Shown piece after piece: positions 8,409-18,031 of a stretch of 64,000 nt of DNA (positions within the stretch are counted from its first letter, which is position 1; each line of letters begins with the position of its first letter). The stretch is from positions 124,001 through 188,000 of the forward strand of contig JAHRAQ010000013.1 in NCBI GenBank assembly GCA_020027205.1, given 5' to 3'. Both the position numbers and the translations under genes were made by a program. The notes under the pieces are model-generated. The model saw only the letters and a program-made list of their open reading frames with translations. It did not search any database and was not told where the DNA came from. The DNA comes from Nitrospirales bacterium. Its GTDB lineage: Bacteria; Nitrospirota; Nitrospiria; Nitrospirales; UBA8639.

Positions 8409-11175
8409 CGCGCCGCTCCGCGCCGCCGGCGGCGCCGTCGCCGTCATCCCCGCTCAACGCCCGGTGTTCGTCAATGCGGCACACCATTCGCTGATCGCAG
8501 ACGTCGCACGCGCCGGCTTGCGGCGCCACCGCCGCGTCCCCGGCCACAATGGCGCGCGCGAGACGCGCGCACACCTCGTCCCATCTCGCCACCAGCGCGG
8601 GCCAGTCCGCCACGGCCTGTTTCCGCGCCATCTCGGACGCGGACACCCGCTTCAAGCCGCTGAACAACGGCACGTTCCCGTCGCACAGGCCCGCCAGATA
8701 CGTGTCCCGCGTCACGTCGCGCCGCACCATGGCAAACGCCACGCCCGCCACCCGGTCGTCGCCGAGCAGCGCCCGGTACAACGGCACCTGCGGCTCGTCG
8801 GGCGCGTCGCCAAACCAGGCCGCCGGCGTCGCCCGGCCGGTTTTGTAATCGATCAGGAGATGCGCGCCGTCCGCCAGTTCGTCCACGCGGTCGATGCGCC
8901 CCCGCACCCGCAGGCCGTGAAACTCCCGCTCCAGCACCCGCTCGTGCACCGCCACCGTGAACGGCGGACGCGCGGCTTCGTAGTCAAGATGCGCGCACAA
9001 CAACGCCAGCATCCGGTCGCGCTGCAACGCGCGGGCGGCGGCGCTCATCACGCCCGGATGATCCCGTTGGTAACGGTCCAGCGTCGCGTCAATCGCCGCG
9101 CCGGCCTTCTCCACGGCGCGTTCCGGGACGTCGGCCTTGAGCGCGTCCTGCGTCCGCCACGCCTCCCACAGGCGTTCCAGCGCCGCGTGTACCATGACGC
9201 CGTGATCCATGGCGTTGATCGCGTGGCGCGCCGGCTCAATGGACTCGCTGCCGAGACGATGCCGGGCAAACGCGCGAAACGGGCAGGCCGCCTGGTCTCT
9301 GAACAATCCGGCGCCGCCGCGCACGCGCGCGGCGCCGGCCAGCGCCGGGCCGTTGACGTCGCGCACCGTTTCCAACGCGCGGCGCGCGGCGCCGAGATGG
9401 CCGGGATGCCGCACGACGGTGTACGTCGCGTCGTCGTCCGAGACGTCGCGCACGTCTCGAATCAGCGCGCTGACCTGCGCCGTGCGCTCGTCCTCCTGTT
9501 CGGGATAACTGAACACCACGTCCGGCGCCGCCGCCTTCAACCGCGCAATGGTGTCGCGCGCGTCGCGGAGGGAGGCGTCCCACGACGCCCGCGGCATGTT
9601 CAGCCGGCGCTGTTCGGCCACCGGCAGAAACGGCAACGGTTGCACCGGCGGCGGCCAGGCCTCGTCGGTCATGCCGGTGACCCACAGCGCGTCAAACTCC
9701 AGACCGGCGGCTTCATCGACACCCAGCAGTTGCACCGGCGCGGGCACCGCTTCGGGATTGAACACCCGGTCCGACGCCATCCGCATCAACATCACCCAGG
9801 CCCGGCGTGCGTGGCAGGGGCGTTCCACAAGGGTCAGCGACGCGCACTGCGCCATGACGTCGGCCCAAGCCCGCAGCGCCTGATGTTCGTGACTGTTGCG
9901 CGCGCGTTCGCCGGGCCAGCCGGCGGCGGCCAGCCATTCGCCGAAGGTCGCGCTCCATGCCGCCGGCGACCGCCGACGGGACGCCTTCGCGGCGGCCAAC
10001 GCCGCGCGCAGTCTCGCGCCGAGACCCGGCGGCACGAAGCGCGCAAGGCGCGGCGCCCGCAACGCCGACCGCAACAACGCCGGCGTCACCCGCGCCGGCA
10101 GGACGCGGCGCAGTTCGGCATCCAGCCGGCCGCGCGCGGCCCATTCCTCGTCGGCGCCGGCGATGAACGGCGAGCGCGCCGCGCGGCTGAACGTTTCGTA
10201 GTCCGTGTCGCCGCTCAACCATTCGAGCCATTCCAACGCGGCGGCGACCATCGGATGCCGCGCCAGCGGCGCGCCCAGCGACAGATGGAACAGCCGCGCC
10301 GCGCCGACCGAATCGAGCGTGGGATCATACCCGCCGAGCGCCTGCTCGAACACGCGCGCGGCCAGGTCGCGGCGTTCGTCGCCCAGGCCGCTGATGACGA
10401 CGCCGAGGCGCGGCGGGTCGTCGCCGGCCTCCGCGCCGGCGGCCAGCAATTTCTGCCGGCACCACGAGGCCGCGCGGCAGAGTTCGTCTTCGGGATCGCC
10501 GGCCCGGCACCGCACCGCCGTGCCGCCGGCGTCGGGCGGGATCATCGACACCATCGTCACGCCCAGGCCGGTCAGCGTCGCGCACACCCGTTCCCGCAAC
10601 GGCGCGGGCGCGGCAAACCCGGCGAGGATGACCGTCGACGGCAACGCCGGCGGACGCGCGCGCAGCGTCTCGAGATGCGCCAGCAGGCGCGTGCCGACCA
10701 CGGCGTTGTCCAGATGCCCGCGCGCGTCGAGGCGCGAGTCGAAGTCCCGCTGCCAGCGCAGGAAGGCGCGGGCGTCGTCGCCGATCGCGTCGCGCGACAT
10801 GTCCTGCATGAGGTAGTGATGAAAGACGGCGCGGGCGTGACGCGCGGCGCGGGCCGCCGGGCCGTGCTGCCACAACGCCACGTCGTCGCTCCCGGCGCGC
10901 GCCAGATCGTCGCGGATGACCTGCTCCCACAACGCGAGTTCCTGGGCGTCGTTCAGCACGACCGCCGGCCGGTCGCCGCCCGACTCTCGAAACACGCGCG
11001 CCAGCCACGCCTCCCACGTCAGCACGTCGGGGCCGGCCCAGGCGCCGGCGCCCTTGTCCCGCTGGCGGCGTGCGTAGTGTTCTCGAAGGTGGCGCGCAAG
11101 GCGCGGAGTGGCGGCGACCATGGTGGCGCCGTCCTCGCACAACGCAAGGCAGCGGCCGATGGGGATCTCGTCCAT
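8401..11175 (-). CDS. AddB-like PD-(D/E)XK nuclease, partner of AddA
   Basis: 924-residue partner of the helicase-nuclease encoded next. The N-terminal two-thirds resembles a degenerate UvrD-like fold without a clear Walker A. The C-terminal region has a RecB-type nuclease: HGVMVHAALERLW, then RGRIDRVDEL and LLIDYKTGRATP. Near the end, CDVCDQRMVC, together with a cysteine further upstream (QAACPFRAFA), fits the iron-sulfur staple of AddB-type nucleases. This matches the proteobacterial probable-DNA-repair-protein family found beside AddA-like helicases. ATG 11175 is preferred; an in-frame TTG at 11184 would overlap the lgt stop. Gene order lgt, addB-like, addA-like suggests one operon. Confidence 0.82.
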   Translation of the reverse strand: MDEIPIGRCLALCEDGATMVAATPRLARHLREHYARRQRDKGAGAWAGPDVLTWEAWLARVFRESGGDRPAVVLNDAQELALWEQVIRDDLARAGSDDVALWQHGPAARAARHARAVFHHYLMQDMSRDAIGDDARAFLRWQRDFDSRLDARGHLDNAVVGTRLLAHLETLRARPPALPSTVILAGFAAPAPLRERVCATLTGLGVTMVSMIPPDAGGTAVRCRAGDPEDELCRAASWCRQKLLAAGAEAGDDPPRLGVVISGLGDERRDLAARVFEQALGGYDPTLDSVGAARLFHLSLGAPLARHPMVAAALEWLEWLSGDTDYETFSRAARSPFIAGADEEWAARGRLDAELRRVLPARVTPALLRSALRAPRLARFVPPGLGARLRAALAAAKASRRRSPAAWSATFGEWLAAAGWPGERARNSHEHQALRAWADVMAQCASLTLVERPCHARRAWVMLMRMASDRVFNPEAVPAPVQLLGVDEAAGLEFDALWVTGMTDEAWPPPVQPLPFLPVAEQRRLNMPRASWDASLRDARDTIARLKAAAPDVVFSYPEQEDERTAQVSALIRDVRDVSDDDATYTVVRHPGHLGAARRALETVRDVNGPALAGAARVRGGAGLFRDQAACPFRAFARHRLGSESIEPARHAINAMDHGVMVHAALERLWEAWRTQDALKADVPERAVEKAGAAIDATLDRYQRDHPGVMSAAARALQRDRMLALLCAHLDYEAARPPFTVAVHERVLEREFHGLRVRGRIDRVDELADGAHLLIDYKTGRATPAAWFGDAPDEPQVPLYRALLGDDRVAGVAFAMVRRDVTRDTYLAGLCDGNVPLFSGLKRVSASEMARKQAVADWPALVARWDEVCARLARAIVAGDAAVAPQAGACDVCDQRMVCRIDEHRALSGDDGDGAAGGAERRDA

Positions 11176-11180
11176 CGCCG

Positions 11181-12053
11181 TCAACGCGGCGCGTCCGTGC
11201 GCGTGGCCGCCGCGCGGTCTGATCGATAGGTCACCGCGATCATCACGAGACCCAGCAGCAGCATGGGCACACTCAACAGTTGCCCCATGGTGAACGGCCC
11301 CAGCACCAATCCCAGATGCGCGTCCGGTTCACGAAACAGTTCGACCGCGCTGCGCACGGCGCCGTAGATCGCGACAAAACTCCAGAAGATTGTGCCGGGC
11401 GGTTTGGGCTTGCGCGCCAGCCACGACAGCACGGCGAACAGGAGCGCGCCTTCCAGCGCCGCTTCGTAGAGTTGCGAGGGATGCCGGCAGACGTCCCCGC
11501 CGCGCGGGAACACCATGCACCACGCGACGTCGGTGGGACGGCCGAACAACTCACCGTTGATAAAATTCCCCAGACGTCCCAGGCCAAGCCCGATCGGCAC
11601 CGCCTGGGCCGCGAGATCCGCAATGGGGTACACGGGAAACCCGTGCCGGCGGCAGAACAACCCAATCGCCAGCCCGGCGCCGAGCAGCCCGCCGTGAAAG
11701 GACATCCCGCCTTCCCACACGGCCAGGATTTTGAGGGGATGCTGAAAATAATACGCGCTGTTGTAAAACACCGTGTAGCCCAACCGCCCGCCGAGAAACA
11801 CGCCCAGCGCGGCGAACAGAATCAGGTCGGACAACTGGACGGCGGTGAAGTCGACGCGTTGCGCCGCGGCCCGCCGACGGATGAGCGCATACGCGGCCGC
11901 CAGCCCCAACACGTACATCAGCCCGTACCAGCGAAATTGCAACGGCCCCAGTCGAACAAAGACCGGATCGATCACGGGAAAAGGCAGGGCCATCAGCGGC
12001 AAAGGGAAGAACGAATTCAAAGCAGGCATCCTGTCGAACCATCCGGGCGACAC
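11181..12053 (-). CDS. lgt: Prolipoprotein diacylglyceryl transferase
   Basis: Inner-membrane enzyme that transfers diacylglycerol from phosphatidylglycerol to the lipobox cysteine of prolipoproteins. It shows the family signature GLGRLGNFINGELFGRPTD, the N-terminal RWYGLMYVLG segment with catalytic His/Tyr surroundings (FHGGLLGAGLAIG), and about seven membrane segments. The longest frame begins at 12053 (290 residues), but internal ATGs at 12029 or 11993 give an N-terminus closer to the family (MALPFPVIDP). The start is therefore uncertain by up to 20 residues. Its stop lies just before the AddB-like ATG. Several lipoproteins in this window would be substrates. Confidence 0.95.
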   Translation of the reverse strand: MSPGWFDRMPALNSFFPLPLMALPFPVIDPVFVRLGPLQFRWYGLMYVLGLAAAYALIRRRAAAQRVDFTAVQLSDLILFAALGVFLGGRLGYTVFYNSAYYFQHPLKILAVWEGGMSFHGGLLGAGLAIGLFCRRHGFPVYPIADLAAQAVPIGLGLGRLGNFINGELFGRPTDVAWCMVFPRGGDVCRHPSQLYEAALEGALLFAVLSWLARKPKPPGTIFWSFVAIYGAVRSAVELFREPDAHLGLVLGPFTMGQLLSVPMLLLGLVMIAVTYRSDRAAATRTDAPR

Positions 12054-12112
12054 CGTGACGGCCGTGATGTATCCTAGTGAGACGCCGGTGATTTTTCAAG
12101 GCGGACGGCGCC

Positions 12113-12188
12113 GCCCCATGGATCACGCCATGTCGTCGTCCGCCGCCGCCGCCCCATGGATCACGCCATGTCGTCGTGTGCCGCCGCC
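12113..12188. repeat. 38-bp tandem duplication
   Basis: Two adjacent 38-bp units (12113-12150 and 12151-12188), each starting GCCCCATGGATCACGCCATG, differ at only two positions. They lie in the spacer between lgt and the mrp gene, which are divergently transcribed. Confidence 0.9.
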
Positions 12189-12210
12189 GCCCGGCGATGC
12201 CCGCCGATAT

Positions 12211-12240
12211 TTGCCTGTCTGATTCACGACAAGGTAGAGT
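12211..12240 (+). promoter_or_regulatory. Candidate promoter of the Mrp gene
   Basis: TTGCCT at 12211-12216 and TAGAGT at 12235-12240 with an 18-bp spacer, 46 bp before the mrp ATG. Both boxes are partial matches to the sigma-70 consensus. Confidence 0.35.
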
Positions 12241-12286
12241 TTGAGCCGTCACCCGTCCCGTAACCGGCGACAGAAAGGACCGACCG

Positions 12287-13174
12287 ATGAGCAACGAAGG
12301 ACCGACGCAAACGAACCCGGGCCAAGCCGACGCCAAAGCGGCGCTCGTGCCCGGCGTCAAACATATTATCGCGGTGGCGAGCGGCAAAGGGGGCGTTGGA
12401 AAATCCACGGTCGCGGCCAACCTGGCCGTGGCCCTGGCGCAGGCCGGCGAAAAAGTCGGGTTGATGGACGCCGATATCTACGGCCCCAACATTCCGATGA
12501 TGATGGGCGCGTCAACGCCGCCGGGCAAAGAGGGCGACAAAATCATCCCCGCCGACGCGCACGGCGTGAAAATCATCTCCATGGGATTTTTTGTGCCGGA
12601 CGACACCGCCGTCGTCTGGCGCGGCCCCATGGTGCATACCGCCATTCAGCAATTTTTTCGCGACGTGTTGTGGGGAGACCTTGATTATCTGTTGATTGAT
12701 TTGCCTCCGGGGACGGGCGACGCCCAGTTGAGCGTGTCCCAGGTGGTGCCGCTGACCGGCGTCGTCACGGTCACCACGCCGCAGGACGTGGCGTTGTTTG
12801 ACGTGCGCAAGGGCATCATGATGTTTCAGAAAGTGAACGTGCCGCTGCTGGGCATCGTTGAAAACATGAGTTTCTTTGTCTGCGGCCATTGCGGAGAACG
12901 TACGGATATTTTTTCGTCGGCGGGCGGCGAACGCGCCGCGCATACGTTCGGCATGCCGTTTCTGGGGCGCATCCCCCTGGACCCCGCGATTCGAGAAGCC
13001 GGCGACGCGGGCACCCCGCTGGTCCTGGCCGCGCCGGAGTCTCCGCAAACCACGGCGTTTCAGGCCGTGGCGGCGGCGTTGCGGCAACGCATACGCGAGG
13101 TCACAACCGCAGCCAAGGGAAACGACTTGAGCGACATGGTGAAAAAATTCAAGGAGCCGATGGGGTTGAAGTAA
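12287..13174 (+). CDS. Mrp/NBP35-family iron-sulfur cluster carrier ATPase
   Basis: 295-residue P-loop ATPase (ApbC/Mrp) that binds and transfers Fe-S clusters to apoproteins. It has the deviant Walker A GKGGVGKST near residue 32, then DADIYGPNIPMMMG, the DLPPGTGD motif and the cluster-binding CGHCG near residue 200. It lacks the N-terminal DUF59/MIP18-like domain found in longer Mrp proteins. The start follows AGAAAGGA. A Rieske ferredoxin gene lies downstream, and the complex I operon in the window would be a heavy Fe-S client. Confidence 0.94.
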   Translation: MSNEGPTQTNPGQADAKAALVPGVKHIIAVASGKGGVGKSTVAANLAVALAQAGEKVGLMDADIYGPNIPMMMGASTPPGKEGDKIIPADAHGVKIISMGFFVPDDTAVVWRGPMVHTAIQQFFRDVLWGDLDYLLIDLPPGTGDAQLSVSQVVPLTGVVTVTTPQDVALFDVRKGIMMFQKVNVPLLGIVENMSFFVCGHCGERTDIFSSAGGERAAHTFGMPFLGRIPLDPAIREAGDAGTPLVLAAPESPQTTAFQAVAAALRQRIREVTTAAKGNDLSDMVKKFKEPMGLK

Positions 13175-13314
13175 GCGCCAAGCGCCGATGCGCGCCCCGA
13201 CCGTGACGGCGGTCACTCACGCCAAACGGACGGGCACCGGGTCATCGCGCGGCAAACAGACGGCGTGGGCGCGCTCGTCCACGTTCGAATCAGTTGCCCA
13301 TGAAGGAGGATGAC

Positions 13315-13620
13315 ATGTCCGACAAAACCACCGTGGCGAAAACGGATGATCTGCAACCCGGCCAGGGCATGGTCGCCGACGTGGCCGGCCGGGAAATCGC
13401 CGTGTTTAACATCGACGGCACGTTTTACGCGCTTGACAACACCTGCGCGCATCGCGGAGGGCCGCTGGGAGAAGGCGACCTGGAAGGCGACGTCGTCACC
13501 TGCCCCTGGCACGGCTGGCAATTCAACGTGACGACCGGCGTGTGCGTCAACAATCCGTCCGCCTGCGTGAAAACCTTTCCCGTGGCGGTGGAGGCGGGCG
13601 AGGTGAAGGTCGATCTGTAA
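13315..13620 (+). CDS. Rieske-type [2Fe-2S] ferredoxin
   Basis: 101-residue soluble Rieske protein. The cluster ligands are in CAHRGG (near residue 42) and CPWHGW (near 62), the Cys-x-His...Cys-x-x-His pattern of non-haem dioxygenase ferredoxins or the NirD small subunit. No membrane anchor is present. The ATG at 13315 is chosen over one 21 bp upstream because GAAGGAGGATGAC is an excellent ribosome site for it. No oxygenase or nitrite reductase gene adjoins it, so the partner is unknown. Confidence 0.93.
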   Translation: MSDKTTVAKTDDLQPGQGMVADVAGREIAVFNIDGTFYALDNTCAHRGGPLGEGDLEGDVVTCPWHGWQFNVTTGVCVNNPSACVKTFPVAVEAGEVKVDL

Positions 13621-13706
13621 CCGGCCGTGTCATGCTCCCCATCGCAGCCGGGGCAGCCGGGCGCGGACGGCGGTCGCGTCAACGTGTCTGTGACGTAATC
13701 CGTCGA

Positions 13707-15101
13707 ATGGTCTGTCCCGAATTACGCGGCGGCCGCGCGTTTTCCCGGCCATGCCCCTCGTCCGTCCGGCACCGTTTGCGCCTGCGGCATTCGACGGTCG
13801 CGCTCCTGTTGCCGGTCGTCGTGTGTTGCGTGCTCGCCCCGTCGGCGGGACAGGCTCGCGACACCGACACCGCCATCGACACCGCGCCGCGTACGCTTCG
13901 CTTCGTCACATGGAAGGCCGACCGGCCCGGTGTCTGGGACGACGCCATTCGACAATTTGAACGCGCCTATCCTCACCTGCGCGTCCAACGGGACCTTGCG
14001 CCGCATTCCTCCACGGCCTACCACGATCTGCTGACGCAAAAGTTGAAGAACCGCGACGCCTCGGTTGACCTGTTCCTGATGGACGTCATCTGGCCGGCGG
14101 AATTCGCCTCCGCGGGTTGGGCCTTGCCGCTCGATGAATATTTTCTCCCGCGCGAACGGGAGAAGTTTCTGCCGGCCACGATGGCCGCGGGCCGGTATCG
14201 GCGGCGGATGTACGGTGTCCCGTCCCGGATTGACGGCGGGATGCTGTATTATCGAAAAGACCTGTTGGACAAATACGGGTTCGCGCCGCCGGACACGTGG
14301 GATGAATTGGCGCGGCAGGCCAGGACGATTCTGACGGGAGAGCGGGCCGCGCACCCGCTCCTGCGAGGCTACAGCGGTCAGTTCAAGCAGTATGAAGGAC
14401 TGGTGTGCGACATGCTGGAGTTTGTGGGCAGCCACAACGGCTCGCTGCTGACCGCGGACGGCGCGAGATCGAATCTGGCCGCCCCGGCGTCCACGCGCGC
14501 GGTGCGCTTTGTGCGGGAGCAGATTATTCGGGAACTCGCGACGCCGTCGGCGCTGACCTATCAGGAACCCGAATCGCTCGCCGTGTTCGCGCAAGGCCAC
14601 GCGGTGTTTCATCGCAACTGGCCGTATGCCTGGGGAGTGGCGAACAATCCGCGGCATTCACGCATCGCCGGCGCCGTGGGCGTCGCGCCCCTTCCGCATG
14701 GCGCGCGCGGCAAGAGCGTGTCCGCGTTGGGCGGGTGGCTCTACGGAATCAGCGCCTATTCACGCCGTCCCGACGACGCATGGACGTTCATTGCGTTTAT
14801 GACCGGCCCGGAGATGCAGAAACATTTTGCGATTCATGCCTCACTGGCGCCGTCGCGCATCGCCCTCTACGCCGACCCGGAAGTCCTTCGGGCCAACCCA
14901 CAGTACACAGACTGGCTGCCGGTGTTTCGCACCGCGCGCGCCCGTCCGCGCACGCCGGTGTATCCGATTGTGTCGCATATTCTGCAACGGTATTTCAGCC
15001 GCGTGCTGGCCTTTCCCGGAACCGATATTGTCGAAGAAGCCCGCGAGGCCGACCGTCGGATCAACAAGGTGTTGGCCCTGGCGCCGGACGCGAATTTTTA
15101 A
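13707..15101 (+). CDS. ABC transporter sugar-type substrate-binding protein
   Basis: About 464 residues. An N-terminal signal peptide (Arg-rich, then VALLLPVVVCCVLA, cut after GQA) leads into a family-1 extracellular solute-binding fold (RFVTWKADRPGVWDDAIRQFE; DLFLMDVIWPAEFASAGW; GVPSRIDGGMLYYRKDLL). Two permeases and an ATPase follow immediately, making a complete CUT1-type importer. The segments resemble trehalose/maltose binders such as ThuE/LpqY, but the sugar cannot be named. The frame runs upstream past the Rieske stop; ATG 13707 is the best compromise and has no clear Shine-Dalgarno, so the start is uncertain. Confidence 0.88.
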   Translation: MVCPELRGGRAFSRPCPSSVRHRLRLRHSTVALLLPVVVCCVLAPSAGQARDTDTAIDTAPRTLRFVTWKADRPGVWDDAIRQFERAYPHLRVQRDLAPHSSTAYHDLLTQKLKNRDASVDLFLMDVIWPAEFASAGWALPLDEYFLPREREKFLPATMAAGRYRRRMYGVPSRIDGGMLYYRKDLLDKYGFAPPDTWDELARQARTILTGERAAHPLLRGYSGQFKQYEGLVCDMLEFVGSHNGSLLTADGARSNLAAPASTRAVRFVREQIIRELATPSALTYQEPESLAVFAQGHAVFHRNWPYAWGVANNPRHSRIAGAVGVAPLPHGARGKSVSALGGWLYGISAYSRRPDDAWTFIAFMTGPEMQKHFAIHASLAPSRIALYADPEVLRANPQYTDWLPVFRTARARPRTPVYPIVSHILQRYFSRVLAFPGTDIVEEAREADRRINKVLALAPDANF

Positions 15102-15110
15102 CGGCTCTCG

Positions 15111-16007
15111 ATGACCGCGCACCCCGCAGACCGCGCGACCGCCCGGATCATGGTTTGTCCCGCGCTGCTGTTTGTCGCCGTCTTTGCCCTGTATCCGGCG
15201 ATGGACTCTCTGGTGTTGAGCCTGCATCGTCTGTACGTGAGCCTCCCCGGCCTGGAATCATCATTTATCGGATTCGACAATTACGCCGAACTGTTTCGTG
15301 ACCCCGCCGCGCGGCAGACGTTCATCGTCACATTGGGATTCGTCGTCCTCTCGACGGCGCTCGAACTGCTGCTGGGCACGGGCATCGCGCTGGTCATCCA
15401 TGAACGTTTCACGGGGCGGGGAGGTGTCCGGGCCGCCGTGCTGATTCCCTGGGCCATCCCCGCCGTCGTGGCGTCGCAGATGTGGCGGTTCCTGGCGAAC
15501 GATCAATACGGCGCCCTCAATCTCATGTTCTTCGGCGACCGGACGGACGCCTACGTCCCGTGGCTGGCCGACCCGTGGACGGCCTTCGGCGTCCTCGTTG
15601 CGGCGGACGTCTGGAAAACATCGTCCTTCGCCGGCCTCCTGATTCTGGCGGGCTTGCAGAGTATTCCCGAAGAGACCTGCGACGCCGCGCGCATCGACGG
15701 CGCCGGCGCGTGGCAGCGATTCCGGCACATCACCCTGCCCCTGCTGAAACCGGCGCTCCTCGCCGCCCTTCTGTTTCGAACCATTGACGCGTTTCGGATG
15801 TTTGACCTCGTCTTCGTCATGACCCAGGGCGGCCCGGGCGACGCCACGCAGGTGATTCAATTCTACGGCTATAAAACCCTCTTCGTCGAAGGGCGCGTGG
15901 GCTACGGCACCGCCGTCTCGGTCACGGTCTTTGCCGCCACCCTGCTGCTCTCCCTGGCGTATCTCCGCGCCGTCGGCTCCACACTCCTGTCTCGAGCGTC
16001 GACATGA
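15111..16007 (+). CDS. CUT1 ABC transporter permease (MalF-like)
   Basis: 298-residue inner-membrane permease with six predicted membrane spans and the EAA loop (EETCDAARIDGAGAWQRFRHITLPLL) that contacts the ATPase. It lacks the large periplasmic P2 loop of E. coli MalF, as do most sugar-type permeases. It starts 9 bp after the binding-protein stop, and its own stop overlaps the next permease start by ATGA. Confidence 0.92.
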   Translation: MTAHPADRATARIMVCPALLFVAVFALYPAMDSLVLSLHRLYVSLPGLESSFIGFDNYAELFRDPAARQTFIVTLGFVVLSTALELLLGTGIALVIHERFTGRGGVRAAVLIPWAIPAVVASQMWRFLANDQYGALNLMFFGDRTDAYVPWLADPWTAFGVLVAADVWKTSSFAGLLILAGLQSIPEETCDAARIDGAGAWQRFRHITLPLLKPALLAALLFRTIDAFRMFDLVFVMTQGGPGDATQVIQFYGYKTLFVEGRVGYGTAVSVTVFAATLLLSLAYLRAVGSTLLSRAST

Positions 16008-16831
16008 ACACGTCACACACGCAACGCGCCGGATTGTTCGCCGGCGTTCTCCTGGCCGTCCTGGGCAGCCTGCTCCCCTGTCTGTGGTTTCTCCTGACCT
16101 CGTTGAAGTCACCGCTCCAAATCGAAGCGATTCCCCCCGTCTGGTGGCCGGACGGCAACCTCGAGTTTTACATCTCGGTGTTCACGGATCATCACATGCT
16201 CACGTACATGTGGAACAGTCTTCTCGTGGCGAGCGCCACCACCGTGACCGCGCTGGTCGTCGCGACGCCGGCCGCCTACGCGCTGGCGCGGTTTCGCCTG
16301 GCGGGCCGGGCGTGGATCCTCGGCGGGCTTCTCTGCGTCGCCATGTTTCCCCACATGGTCATTGCGGGACCGGTCTGGCGCATCATGGAACGCCTTGGCG
16401 GACTGAACACGCATTGGGGCCTGGTCCTGCCCTACATCGCGCTGACGCTTCCCCTCGCCATCTGGGTACTCGCCACGTTTTTCAGGGACCTGCCCGCGGA
16501 GTTGGAAGAAGCCGCGCGGATGGACGGATGCACGGCATGGCAGGCGTTGCGCCACGTCATGCTCCCGCTGGCGGCGCCGGGGATGTTTACCGCGGCCATT
16601 CTCACGTTTATCTATGCGTGGAATGAGTTTTTCTTTGCCCTGCTGATCCTCACCGACCCCGGCCGGCACACGCTTCCGGTGGGCCTGGCGTTATTTCAGG
16701 GAGAGTTCACCATGCCGTGGGGCGAACTCGCCGCGGCGTCCGTCGTCGCCACGGCGCCGTTAGTCATCGTCGTCCTCGTGTGTCAGCGCGGGATTATCAG
16801 CGGACTCTCGGCCGGCGCGGTGAAGGCGTAA
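16004..16831 (+). CDS. CUT1 ABC transporter permease (MalG-like)
   Basis: 275-residue second permease with six predicted spans. Its EAA loop reads ELEEAARMDGCTAWQALRHVMLP. The AWNEFFFALLI stretch near the C-terminus is typical of MalG homologues. The ATG overlaps the stop of the first permease (ATGA), indicating translational coupling and equal stoichiometry. The ATPase gene follows after 3 bp. Confidence 0.93.
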   Translation: MNTSHTQRAGLFAGVLLAVLGSLLPCLWFLLTSLKSPLQIEAIPPVWWPDGNLEFYISVFTDHHMLTYMWNSLLVASATTVTALVVATPAAYALARFRLAGRAWILGGLLCVAMFPHMVIAGPVWRIMERLGGLNTHWGLVLPYIALTLPLAIWVLATFFRDLPAELEEAARMDGCTAWQALRHVMLPLAAPGMFTAAILTFIYAWNEFFFALLILTDPGRHTLPVGLALFQGEFTMPWGELAAASVVATAPLVIVVLVCQRGIISGLSAGAVKA

Positions 16832-16834
16832 CGC

Positions 16835-17935
16835 ATGGCCGGACTGACGCTTCGGCACATCGAAAAAACCGTCGGTCGGACGACGATCCTGCGGGACGTG
16901 TCGCTTGAGGCCGCCGAGGGCGAGTTTGTGGTACTGCTGGGGCCGTCCGGCTGCGGCAAATCCACGCTGCTTCGCATTATCGCCGGGCTTGAATCCCCAA
17001 CCCGCGGCTCGGTGCGCATTGGGAACCGCCCCGTGGACCGCCTGCCCCCGCAGGAGCGCGACATCGCCATGGTCTTTCAACACTACGCGCTTTACCCGCA
17101 TCTGACGGTGAGAGCCAACCTGGCGTTTGGGTTGACCATGCGAAAGGAAGCCCCGTCCGTCATCGAATCCCGCATCGCCGAAACGGCAACGCTGTTGGAC
17201 ATTCACGATCTCCTCGACCGAAAACCCCGTGAGTTGTCCGGCGGTCAGCGGCAGCGCGTGGCGATGGGGCGGGCGATTGTTCGCAAGCCCCGGTTGTTTC
17301 TGTTTGACGAACCGCTTTCGAATCTGGACGCCCGCCTGCGCGCGTCCATGCGGGTGGAATTGCAAAAATTGCATCAATGCCTGGGCACCACCACGGTGTA
17401 CGTCACGCACGACCAGGTCGAAGCCATGACCCTGGGGCAGACCATTGTCGTCATGAATCACGGCGGCATTCAGCAAATCGGCGCGCCCGGGCGGATTTAT
17501 CATGAACCCGCCAACCCGTTTGTCGCCGGGTTCATCGGCAATCCCCCGATGAATCTGTTCGAAGGCTCCTGCCGCCGCCGGGGCCGGGAACTGGACTTCC
17601 GGGCGGGCGCGCTGACACTGACCATGCAGGCGCCTGTGCAAGACACGGACGCCGCGGCATCCGGTCACGCGACGCTGGGACTTCGCCCCGAAGACATCGC
17701 GCTGGCGCCGCCGGGGCCGGGACAGTCGGCGTTTGAGGGCGTCATCGACGTGATTGAAAACCTCGGCGGCGACCATCTTGTGCATCTTGTCGTCGGGGGA
17801 CAGCGCGTGATGGTGCGCACGGCACCGGATGCCGCGCGGCGCGCGGGGGACGTCGTAACCGCCTCATGGTCAACGAACGCGCTGCATCTGTTCATCAACC
17901 GGCAACGGGTGCCCGTGCGCCCGCAGGGGCCGTGA
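16835..17935 (+). CDS. CUT1 ABC transporter ATPase (MalK/UgpC-like)
   Basis: 366-residue ATPase. Walker A is GPSGCGKSTLLR, the Q loop VFQHYALYPHL, the signature LSGGQRQRVAMGRA and Walker B LFLFDEPLSNLDA, followed by the switch histidine in VTHDQVEA. The C-terminal third is a TOBE/OB regulatory domain (LGLRPEDIALA) as in MalK. It closes the four-gene importer operon 13.7-17.9 kb. In this family one ATPase may serve several importers. Confidence 0.95.
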   Translation: MAGLTLRHIEKTVGRTTILRDVSLEAAEGEFVVLLGPSGCGKSTLLRIIAGLESPTRGSVRIGNRPVDRLPPQERDIAMVFQHYALYPHLTVRANLAFGLTMRKEAPSVIESRIAETATLLDIHDLLDRKPRELSGGQRQRVAMGRAIVRKPRLFLFDEPLSNLDARLRASMRVELQKLHQCLGTTTVYVTHDQVEAMTLGQTIVVMNHGGIQQIGAPGRIYHEPANPFVAGFIGNPPMNLFEGSCRRRGRELDFRAGALTLTMQAPVQDTDAAASGHATLGLRPEDIALAPPGPGQSAFEGVIDVIENLGGDHLVHLVVGGQRVMVRTAPDAARRAGDVVTASWSTNALHLFINRQRVPVRPQGP

Positions 17936-18031
17936 CGCGGCGCTGGCAACCCGGTTGACCCTCGCCCCGCAAGTCGGTATCGTCACGAGGGCGTCCGGGA
18001 CATGCGGCGGCGCCACCGACCGGGAAGACCC

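Noticed and set aside
5454-11229. Two open frames of over 1000 codons on the plus strand opposite the AddA-like and AddB-like genes
   Set aside because: Arg/Pro/His-rich with no motifs; GC-rich antisense shadows of clearly motif-bearing genes.
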